Of a DNA stretch of 7,246 nt, positions 1 through 4,920 are shown one piece after another; position 1 is the stretch's first letter, and every line of letters starts with the position of its first letter. This DNA is from Treponema sp. (GTDB lineage Bacteria; Spirochaetota; Spirochaetia; Treponematales; Breznakiellaceae): the NCBI GenBank assembly GCA_031284195.1, contig JAITAI010000098.1:1-7246 (forward strand), in the 5' to 3' direction. The translations under genes were made by a program, and so were the position numbers. Under the pieces are notes generated by a model, which was not told the origin of the DNA, made no database searches, and saw nothing but the letters and a program-made list of their open reading frames with translations.

Positions 1-37
1 AGAAGTTTTCTATGGATTTATCCTGGGGTTTCGGCAT
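1..37 (-). CDS. Possible 5' end of a minus-strand gene running off the left edge (partial)
   Basis: Reading the minus strand from an ATG at 37-35, the frame stays open to the window edge and begins MPKPQDKSIENF, a hydrophilic N-terminus of plausible composition. A weak purine-rich AAGAG lies just upstream, and a perfect TATAAT sits about 25 bases further up on the same strand. Only 12 codons are visible, so no family can be named. The reading competes with a sigma-54-like motif on the other strand over the same bases. It could easily be chance. Confidence 0.2.
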   Translation of the reverse strand, partial: MPKPQDKSIENF

Positions 38-47
38 ATCTCTTGCA
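32..47 (+). promoter_or_regulatory. Sigma-54 (RpoN)-like -24/-12 promoter motif upstream of rfbB
   Basis: The + strand shows GGCA at 33-36 and TTGCA at 43-47, so the GG and GC dinucleotides are separated by exactly 10 bases, as in the sigma-54 consensus TGGCAC-N5-TTGC. Mismatches are C for T at 32 and T for C at 37. Transcription would start near 58, giving an rfbB leader of about 134 bases. A sigma-70 alternative uses the same TTGCAT (43-48) as -35 with TATAGT (64-69) as -10, but its 15-base spacer is short. Activator sites would lie outside the window. Confidence 0.3.
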
Positions 48-61
48 TGATCCGAAGGGGT

Positions 62-90
62 ATTATAGTATGGGAAAAAGCGGATGTGTA
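62..90 (-). promoter_or_regulatory. Possible sigma-70 promoter firing leftward
   Basis: On the minus strand TACACA (85-90, four of six matches to TTGACA) is followed after exactly 17 bases by a perfect TATAAT (62-67). It would drive the possible minus-strand gene starting at 37 with a leader of roughly 20 bases. The -10 hexamer overlaps + strand bases that could also be read as an rfbB -10 element, so the direction is uncertain. Confidence 0.25.
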
Positions 91-99
91 GCCGCTTTT
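76..99. repeat. Perfect 8-bp inverted repeat, hairpin or operator
   Basis: AAAAGCGG (76-83) and CCGCTTTT (92-99) are exact reverse complements around an 8-base loop. As RNA on the + strand this is a GC-capped stem ending in four U, so it could be a weak terminator for an upstream gene or a 5' leader hairpin for rfbB. As DNA it is a 24-bp dyad centred on the -35 hexamer of the possible leftward promoter, which would suit an operator. The sequence alone does not separate these. Confidence 0.5.
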
Positions 100-115
100 C
101 AGGAGCCAGTTTCAT

Positions 116-151
116 CGGACCCTAAGTCCGTACTAACCGGGTTTTAAAACC
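116..151 (+). promoter_or_regulatory. Two dyads in the rfbB leader
   Basis: CGGAC (116-120) and GTCCG (126-130) form a perfect 5-bp stem with a 5-base loop. GGTTTTAAAACC at 140-151 is a perfect 12-bp palindrome. Together with the inverted repeat at 76-99 and the structure around the Shine-Dalgarno, the leader has four self-complementary elements in about 115 bases. I recognise no riboswitch family. The 140-151 palindrome would suit a dimeric regulator's binding site better than an RNA hairpin, since it has no loop. Confidence 0.35.
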
Positions 152-156
152 ATTTC

Positions 157-188
157 AGGTAGCTTAGTGAATAAGCAAGGAGGTACCT
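157..188 (+). promoter_or_regulatory. rfbB ribosome binding site within a possible two-helix fold
   Basis: A strong Shine-Dalgarno AAGGAGG (177-183) lies 8 bases before the ATG at 192 and fixes the rfbB start. It sits between two complementary pairs: GCTTA (162-166) with TAAGC (172-176), and AGGTA (157-161) with TACCT (184-188). In the fold, the Shine-Dalgarno would be a 7-base bulge between two stacked 5-bp helices. The ribosome site is certain; the fold is inference and both helices are short and AT-rich. Confidence 0.6.
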
Positions 189-191
189 TAT

Positions 192-1268
192 ATGCGATCA
201 TGCAAGAACCTGCTGGTAAGCGGCGGTGCAGGATTTATCGGCGTTAACTTTATCCGGCTGCTCTTAAGCCCAGAGCATGAATTTTCCGGGAGGATTATCA
301 ATCTAGACGCCCTTACCTATGCAGGGAATCCCGCCAGCCTTGAAGACATTGAAGTCCGTCATGGGGGGAAGCGGTATTTTTTTGAACCTGGCGATATTGG
401 TAACCCAGAGCTCGTACAATCACTTTTCAAGCATTATGAGATTGATACGGTGGTGCATTTTGCTGCAGAAAGCCATGTGGACCGTTCGATTATAGGGCCA
501 GAAGCGTTTATCAAGACCAATGTTCTTGGGACTTTTACCCTTCTTGAAGCGGCCCGGCAGTACTGGGGAACAAACCCAGAAGGCGTGCTTTTTCATCACA
601 TCAGTACCGACGAAGTGTACGGTTCTTTAGGGGAAAAGGGGTATTTTACCGAAACCAGCCCTTATGACCCCCGTTCACCCTATTCTGCAAGCAAGGCTTC
701 AAGCGATCATTTGGTGATGGCCTATCATCACACCTATGGATTGCCGGTTACCCTCTCAAACTGTTCAAACAACTACGGCCCCTATCAGTTTCCTGAAAAA
801 TTGATCCCCCTGATGATCCTTAATATGCTTTCGGGTAAGACGCTGCCGGTATACGGGGACGGTAAAAATATCCGGGATTGGCTCTATGTGGAGGATCATG
901 CCAGCGCCCTATGGACCATCATTAAAAGCGGCCGTATCGGTGAGAAATACAACATCGGTGGAGAAAATGAGTGGGAAAACATCACCCTCCTTCATACCCT
1001 CATTGCGCTGGTGTCTCGCAAGACCGGCATAGCGCCAGAAACCATAAAAGCTACCATCACCTTTGTAAAAGACCGGCCTGGACACGACCGGCGTTATGCG
1101 ATTGACTGTTCAAAATTAAAACAGGAACTGGGGTGGAAACAGAGTGTCGATTTTGAAACAGGGCTTGCAAAAACCGTAGACTGGTACCTGGCAAATCCTC
1201 AATGGATTCAGGGGATTCAAAGCGGGGAATACCAAAAATGGCTAAAAAAGAACTATGATGCACGATAG
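192..1268 (+). CDS. rfbB: dTDP-glucose 4,6-dehydratase (RmlB/RfbB)
   Basis: This cytoplasmic NAD-dependent enzyme converts dTDP-glucose to dTDP-4-keto-6-deoxyglucose, the second step toward dTDP-rhamnose and other deoxysugars of surface polysaccharide. It is an extended short-chain dehydrogenase of 358 residues, the usual family length. The Rossmann NAD motif GGAGFIG is at 11-17, with the DALTYAG segment at 39-45. The catalytic Thr-Asp-Glu triad is in STDEVYG at 138-144 (T139, D140, E141), and the YxxxK pair is Y164/K168. The nucleotide-sugar binding segment DRPGHDRRYAID is at 294-305. The start is set by AAGGAGG 8 bases upstream. No rfbA, rfbC or rfbD follows, since the next gene is convergent, so the partners must lie left of the window or elsewhere. 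Identification is secure; the final sugar product is not deducible. Confidence 0.97.
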   Translation: MRSCKNLLVSGGAGFIGVNFIRLLLSPEHEFSGRIINLDALTYAGNPASLEDIEVRHGGKRYFFEPGDIGNPELVQSLFKHYEIDTVVHFAAESHVDRSIIGPEAFIKTNVLGTFTLLEAARQYWGTNPEGVLFHHISTDEVYGSLGEKGYFTETSPYDPRSPYSASKASSDHLVMAYHHTYGLPVTLSNCSNNYGPYQFPEKLIPLMILNMLSGKTLPVYGDGKNIRDWLYVEDHASALWTIIKSGRIGEKYNIGGENEWENITLLHTLIALVSRKTGIAPETIKATITFVKDRPGHDRRYAIDCSKLKQELGWKQSVDFETGLAKTVDWYLANPQWIQGIQSGEYQKWLKKNYDAR

Positions 1269-1318
1269 CAGGGCTCTGCTAGAAGCTTATACCGAGGGTC
1301 TAGAGGGACAGCCCCCTC
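1266..1318. other. Hairpins in the rfbB/sigma convergent gap, no U-tract
   Basis: TAGCAG (1266-1271, containing the rfbB stop) pairs with CTGCTA (1276-1281) around a 4-base loop. Further on, two copies of GAGGG (1294-1298 and 1303-1307) can each pair with the single CCCTC at 1314-1318. None is followed by a run of T in either direction, so these are not typical intrinsic terminators. They may still slow polymerase at the convergence of the two genes. Confidence 0.4.
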
Positions 1319-1348
1319 CCCGGCAGTGTTTCTGGCAGAGTCCAGGGA

Positions 1349-2215
1349 TTACATTGCTTCTTCGTAGAGGCTATCCCGAAATTCCTCGGCATGGACGCGG
1401 ATTGTTTTCAGGGCTTTTATCTCGATCTGACGGACCGTTTCAGCGGAAATGCCCATCTTATCCCCTATCTTCCTGAGGCTGTACTTTTTGTTCCCTTTAA
1501 GCTGATACCGGTATATGAGGATCCGCTTCTCCTGGTCTTTTAAGCGATTGAGCAAGATCTGCAGGGTATCCTTCAGCGCTGATTTCTGGAAAAACTCCCG
1601 TTCAGGGTTGTAGGTATAGTCTTCATGTATATCCAGCACTGCCGGTGATGCCTCATCCCCTTCTGTATCCAGGGATACTAGACCGTTAGTCATGGCGATG
1701 ATGAATTCCACATCTTCTACGGGAATTCCGACTTCCCCGGCTATGGCTTTGGTATTGGGCTGCTGCATAAGGGACTGGCTTAATAGGTGATAGGCTTGCC
1801 GGATCTTGCGGAAGGTTGCTTCTTTCCGATAGGGCAAACGGATGATCCGTCGCTTATCTGATAGGAAGCGGCTAACAAACTGGCGAATCCACCAATTAGC
1901 ATAGGTGGAAAAGCGGACATTTTTTTCATGACTATATTTCTCGGCGGCATGGATGAGTCCGAGATTACCTTCCTGAATCATATCCATAAAGGGAACATCC
2001 AGGGTAAGGTACGTCTGGACCACTTTAACCACCAGCCGTAAATTAGCTTCTACTAATTTTTGACGGGCCGCAGCATCTCCCTGTTGTATACGTTTAGATA
2101 GGGCCAATTCTTCTTCAAACGTGAGCAAAGGAATCCGCTTAACCTGCTTAAAATAAGCCTGGAAACCATCATCTCCTGAGGCAGTGGTCTTCTTCTTGCC
2201 CTGTACTGTGCGCAT
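1349..2215 (-). CDS. Sigma-70 family RNA polymerase sigma factor, group 2-like (no region 1.1)
   Basis: This 288-residue protein would bind core RNA polymerase and direct promoter recognition. Region 1.2 is at about 16-47 (PLLT then EEELA), region 2 at 49-128, region 3 at about 129-185 and region 4 at 216-280. Region 2 contains NLRLVV at 58, the core-binding segment MIQEGNLGL, and FSTYANWWIRQ at 102-112 for -10 melting. There is no region 1.1 and no long insert between 1.2 and 2, as in RpoS-type group 2 factors. In region 2.4 the RpoD -10 contact Gln is kept (Q112) and the Thr is Ser (S115). In the region 4.2 helix-turn-helix (244-273) the RpoD TRERIRQIE stretch reads SAETVRQIE, so E259 and R262 are kept but the first Arg is Ala (A258). 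The start at 2215 is chosen because GGAGG (2221-2225) lies 5 bases upstream; an ATG at 2266 has no such site. It is read divergently from yciO. Whether it is a stress or stationary-phase factor is unknown. Confidence 0.93.
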   Translation of the reverse strand: MRTVQGKKKTTASGDDGFQAYFKQVKRIPLLTFEEELALSKRIQQGDAAARQKLVEANLRLVVKVVQTYLTLDVPFMDMIQEGNLGLIHAAEKYSHEKNVRFSTYANWWIRQFVSRFLSDKRRIIRLPYRKEATFRKIRQAYHLLSQSLMQQPNTKAIAGEVGIPVEDVEFIIAMTNGLVSLDTEGDEASPAVLDIHEDYTYNPEREFFQKSALKDTLQILLNRLKDQEKRILIYRYQLKGNKKYSLRKIGDKMGISAETVRQIEIKALKTIRVHAEEFRDSLYEEAM

Positions 2216-2254
2216 AGTATCCTCCGATAGCATTTTTAGTAATAATATAAGCAA

Positions 2255-2283
2255 ATTATATGCCATGAAGATTATTTCTACAA
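2255..2283 (-). promoter_or_regulatory. Likely sigma-70 promoter of the sigma-factor gene
   Basis: On the minus strand TTGTAG (2278-2283) is followed after exactly 17 bases by a perfect TATAAT (2255-2260). Transcription would start near 2248, giving a leader of about 33 bases to the start codon at 2215. A second perfect TATAAT on this strand at 2289-2294 has no acceptable -35 partner. It is a prediction from consensus and spacing only. Confidence 0.5.
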
Positions 2284-2295
2284 AAAATATTATAA

Positions 2296-2313
2296 TTCTT
2301 GTTATTACAAGAA
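2296..2313. repeat. 7-bp inverted repeat TTCTTGT-TATT-ACAAGAA
   Basis: The two arms are exact reverse complements with a 4-base spacer. The dyad lies just upstream of the predicted sigma-gene -35 element (roughly -48 to -65 for a start near 2248) and abuts the alternative TATAAT at 2289-2294. No U-tract follows in either direction, so a protein-binding site is more likely than a terminator. The regulator is not identifiable. Confidence 0.4.
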
Positions 2314-2358
2314 AACAGGCAGGGTAAAATCAGTACAATCCTGCGGAAGTGTCCATGT

Positions 2359-2386
2359 TGTATATTCTTTTATACAGTTCTGTATA
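2359..2386. repeat. Three TGTATA half-sites, two forming a 16-bp dyad
   Basis: TGTATA occurs at 2359-2364, in inverted orientation (TATACA) at 2371-2376, and again direct at 2381-2386. The last two belong to TATACAG-TT-CTGTATA (2371-2386), 7-bp arms with only 2 bases between, too tight for an RNA hairpin. The two direct copies are 22 bases apart, about two helical turns, so a protein could contact them on one face. The sequence TATACT at 2383-2388 could also act as a -10 for rightward transcription. Confidence 0.4.
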
Positions 2387-2402
2387 CTATTTTATAAAGT
2401 CC

Positions 2403-2504
2403 CCATACCCTATGGATAAGCCGGATGGAACCGGAGGAGTGTAGAAAAATCTAGAAAAGAAACCCGAGGTATGGTACACTTATACTATGCAGCTTAGGTA
2501 TGGT
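2403..2504. repeat. Heptamer GGTATGG repeated three times upstream of yciO
   Basis: GGTATGG is present inverted at 2403-2409 (as CCATACC, itself half of the small dyad CCATA-CCC-TATGG, 2403-2415), and directly at 2468-2474 and 2497-2503. The two direct copies lie inside the 9-mer AGGTATGGT (2467-2475 and 2496-2504), 29 bases apart, and bracket the candidate -10 TATACT at 2481-2486. That placement would suit a regulator site, but the role is unproven. Confidence 0.4.
2442..2486 (+). promoter_or_regulatory. Candidate yciO promoter with phased A-tracts
   Basis: TATACT (2481-2486, five of six matches) is a good -10 element. No -35 resembling TTGACA lies 16-18 bases upstream (AGAAAC at 17). Instead TAGAAAA repeats at 2442-2448 and 2452-2458, exactly 10 bases apart, with another A-run at 2460-2462. 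Phased A-tracts there could act as an UP element or bend. The start would be near 2493, 34 bases before the ATG. Confidence 0.35.
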
Positions 2505-2526
2505 TTCAACAAAAGGTTAGGATCCT

Positions 2527-3195
2527 ATGGTTGAATACATTGTTCCTGGTAATATGGATGATCGGATTCTCGCTCGAGGGGCTCAGGCCCTTGCAGAGGG
2601 AAGGCTCGTGGCGCTGCCTACAGATACCAGTTGGAGCATAACCTGTTCTTTTAAATCCTCTGAAGGTATCAAAAAGCTTCGGGTCCTCTCAGGGGAGCGG
2701 GAAGAGCGGTATTTTACCCTCTTGTGTTCCGCTATTTCCCAATTCGGGGAATGGTGCCAGATGGATACCTCCCGGTTTCGGCTCATCAATCGGCTTACCC
2801 CGGGACCCTATGTATTTATTCTCAAAACCCTCCGAGGTACTGAAAAGACCCTGGGATTGCGGCGTAAAGAACTGGGGGTCCGGATTCCGAATCATCCGGT
2901 AGCCTTGGGAATCACCCGTACCCTGGGACTGCCCTTGTATTCGATAACCGCAAAACGCAGCATGATCCCTGGTTTCCAAGAGGAGCCCTTTCCGGTGGAT
3001 CCAGATACTCTGGAGCTTCCCCCGATTCCAGAAGAAGAACTGTTTCAAGAGGCCTGGGAATTGGATACCATAGAGGGATTAGATCTCATCCTAGACAGCG
3101 GAGAAGAACAAATGCGGATCTTTTCCACCATCCTGGATATAAGCGGTGATGAAATTACCCTTCTTCGTCAGGGAGCTGGGATCTGGCCGGTCTAA
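2527..3195 (+). CDS. yciO: YciO-type YrdC/Sua5 family protein (threonylcarbamoyl-AMP synthase superfamily)
   Basis: YrdC-fold proteins bind nucleotide and, in TsaC/Sua5, make threonylcarbamoyl-AMP for t6A modification of ANN-decoding tRNAs. This 222-residue protein resembles the YciO branch: PTDT at 31-34, FTLLC at 63-67, LTPGPYVFILK at 90-100, GVRIPNHPVA at 117-126, and the closing VIDL-like strand ILDIS at 202-206 before RQGAG. YciO paralogues are not certain to carry TsaC activity, so the reaction is left open. Two features are odd: the usual VYGL after PTDT is replaced by SWSI, and residues about 147-183 form an acidic, proline-rich stretch longer than in E. coli YciO. The start has only weak ribosome-site candidates (AGGA 4 bases away, AAGG further up), inside the palindrome TAGGATCCTA. 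It precedes cls by 52 bases with no terminator, suggesting co-transcription. Confidence 0.85.
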   Translation: MVEYIVPGNMDDRILARGAQALAEGRLVALPTDTSWSITCSFKSSEGIKKLRVLSGEREERYFTLLCSAISQFGEWCQMDTSRFRLINRLTPGPYVFILKTLRGTEKTLGLRRKELGVRIPNHPVALGITRTLGLPLYSITAKRSMIPGFQEEPFPVDPDTLELPPIPEEELFQEAWELDTIEGLDLILDSGEEQMRIFSTILDISGDEITLLRQGAGIWPV

Positions 3196-3247
3196 ACGTT
3201 CCTTGTATGGGGTTCCTGACCTAGAGCTTATAGGTACAGCATAGAAC

Positions 3248-4783
3248 ATGAAAAAAGAATGGGTTCGAGTCCTTTTTAGGCGGCGTGTGTATGTCATAAC
3301 CATGCTGCTTATCCAGATGGGCTTTATATTAGGGGTTATCGCCGGGGGAAGCCTGATTTTTCGGTATTGTAGTCTATTGCTCAATGGGTTAAGTATCGTA
3401 GTCTGCCTGTATATTCTCAATAAAAAAGAAAAACCCGCCTATAAATTAACCTGGATTTTCCTTATTCTGCTCTTTCCCATTTTCGGCGGTTTTTTGTACA
3501 TCGTGTTTCACTCCCAGTCCCATTCCCGCAAACTCAGAAAGCTCACGAAAACAGGGGACTTGCAATGCCGTCCCCTCTTCACCCTCCCTGAAACTGCCTT
3601 AAAAGACCTCTCGGCAGGTCATAAGGGCTACCTGTCCCTGGCCCGGTACCTTCAGAACTATGCAGGGTATCCGGTCTATACCCATACCCATACGGACTAT
3701 TTTGACTCTGGGGAAGGGTTTTTCCAGGCAGTACTTAAAGCCTTGGAACAGGCAGAGCAATATATCTTCATGGAATTCTTTATCCTTCGACATGGGGCCA
3801 TGTTGAACCCCATCATCGCAGTTCTGGAAAAAAAAGCCAAAGCAGGCCTGGATGTGCGGATCATCTATGACGACTTGGGCTGTTTTATGTCCTTGGAGCC
3901 GAATTTCAAAGAGTACTTGGAGCGAAATAGGATCAAATGTATGGTGTTCAACCCCTTTAAGCCTATTCTCTCCTCCCTCCAGAATAACCGGGATCACCGG
4001 AAGATCCTGGTTATTGACGGGAAAGTCGCTTTTACCGGCGGCATTAACCTGGCCGATGAATATATCAACGCCATAGACCGGTTCGGCCATTGGAAGGATG
4101 CGGCCATTATGGTTTCAGGGGAGGCTGCCTGGGCCTTTACCCTGATTTTTCTGCACATGTGGAACCTGGAACAGGAACATGGGGAGGATTACCAGGCATT
4201 GTACCCCTGGAATGAAGAAAGCTGTCCGGTTCCTGCGGAGGGCTTTGTACAACCCTATGCAGACAGTCCACTAGACGATGAAAATGTGGGGGAACATGTA
4301 TACCTCCACATCATCAACAACGCTAAAACCTACGTCTATATCAACACCCCCTACCTGGTGGTGGATGATAATCTCCTGTCCGCTCTCACCTTAGCAGCTA
4401 AAAGCGGAGTGGACGTGCGAATCATCACCCCCCACCGCTGGGACAAGAAGATCCTGGCCATCACCTCCCGTTCATATTACCGTCAACTGCTGGCCGGGGG
4501 GGTCCAGATTTACGAATATGCCCACGGGTTCAACCACTCCAAGACGTTTGTCTCTGACGACCAGGTGGCCACAGTAGGGACCACGAACCTGGATTTCCGC
4601 AGCCTCTATCTGCATTTTGAATGTGGGGTTTGTATCTATGAAAACCCGGCAGTAGCAGCCATAAAACGGGATTTTCTCGAAACCCTCCCCCACTGCCACC
4701 AGATCACCTGGGAAGACTGCGCCCGCAACGCTTTCCAGCGGATCCTGCAGGAGGTGCTCAGGCTCTTTGCGCCCCTCATGTAG
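3248..4783 (+). CDS. cls: Cardiolipin synthase (phospholipase D superfamily)
   Basis: This membrane enzyme makes cardiolipin, in bacteria usually from two phosphatidylglycerol molecules with release of glycerol. The 511-residue protein has three hydrophobic N-terminal segments (about 15-37, 41-58 and 67-87, the last containing WIFLILLFPIFGG, typical of the Firmicutes/Treponema type). Two PLD catalytic domains follow. The first HKD motif is H250-x-K252-x4-D257 with GG at 264-265 and N267; the second is H430-x-K432-x4-D437 with G444 and N447. Both are complete, so the enzyme should be active. Length fits the family (about 480-515). It follows yciO by 52 bases and ends before a strong terminator at 4819-4863. 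No convincing Shine-Dalgarno lies 5-10 bases before the ATG; the nearest is TAGG 13 bases away. This start is kept because MKKEW followed by Arg-rich residues suits a cytoplasmic N-terminus. Confidence 0.94.
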   Translation: MKKEWVRVLFRRRVYVITMLLIQMGFILGVIAGGSLIFRYCSLLLNGLSIVVCLYILNKKEKPAYKLTWIFLILLFPIFGGFLYIVFHSQSHSRKLRKLTKTGDLQCRPLFTLPETALKDLSAGHKGYLSLARYLQNYAGYPVYTHTHTDYFDSGEGFFQAVLKALEQAEQYIFMEFFILRHGAMLNPIIAVLEKKAKAGLDVRIIYDDLGCFMSLEPNFKEYLERNRIKCMVFNPFKPILSSLQNNRDHRKILVIDGKVAFTGGINLADEYINAIDRFGHWKDAAIMVSGEAAWAFTLIFLHMWNLEQEHGEDYQALYPWNEESCPVPAEGFVQPYADSPLDDENVGEHVYLHIINNAKTYVYINTPYLVVDDNLLSALTLAAKSGVDVRIITPHRWDKKILAITSRSYYRQLLAGGVQIYEYAHGFNHSKTFVSDDQVATVGTTNLDFRSLYLHFECGVCIYENPAVAAIKRDFLETLPHCHQITWEDCARNAFQRILQEVLRLFAPLM

Positions 4784-4804
4784 CTCCCTTTCGCGGGACT
4801 TGCC

Positions 4805-4820
4805 TCCCTTATAAAAGGGA
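4805..4820 (+). other. Small hairpin before the cls terminator
   Basis: TCCCTT (4805-4810) and AAGGGA (4815-4820) form a perfect 6-bp stem with an ATAA loop. Its last two bases are the first two of the main terminator stem, so the hairpins compete at the edges. On the minus strand it follows the GH3 terminator and could serve as a back-up structure. No function is shown. Confidence 0.45.
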
Positions 4821-4863
4821 TAAAAAAGAGGGTGTATCCATCATGTCCACCCTCTTTTTTATC
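4819..4863. terminator. Bidirectional intrinsic terminator shared by cls and GH3
   Basis: Bases 4819-4834 and 4848-4863 are perfect 16-bp reverse complements around a 13-base loop. The stem has a GAGGGTG/CACCCTC core flanked by A6 on one side and T6 on the other, so each strand reads a GC stem followed by a U-run. On the + strand further T-runs follow. It ends the yciO-cls transcript from the left and GH3 from the right. Confidence 0.93.
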
Positions 4864-4920
4864 TTTTTTCTCTTTATTTATAAGTTTATCCTGCCTGAGT
4901 TTGTACAGGTTTTCCCTGCT

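Noticed and set aside
1..147. Open + strand frame in frame 1 that could be the tail of an upstream gene (48 codons before TAA).
   Set aside because: An open stretch this short is common by chance, it has no recognisable motif, and it would bury the inverted repeats. Frame 3 gives a rival short tail ending at 48-50.
2213..2266. Longer sigma-factor start at 2266, adding 17 residues.
   Set aside because: No ribosome site precedes it, the extra residues match no sigma region, and they would overlap the predicted TATAAT at 2255-2260. GGAGG fits the start at 2215.
2371..2386. TATACAG-TT-CTGTATA as a LexA (SOS) box.
   Set aside because: The E. coli LexA half-sites are CTGT then ACAG with 8 bases between; here the order is reversed and the spacer is 2 bases. 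It also does not match the Bacillus GAAC/GTTC type.
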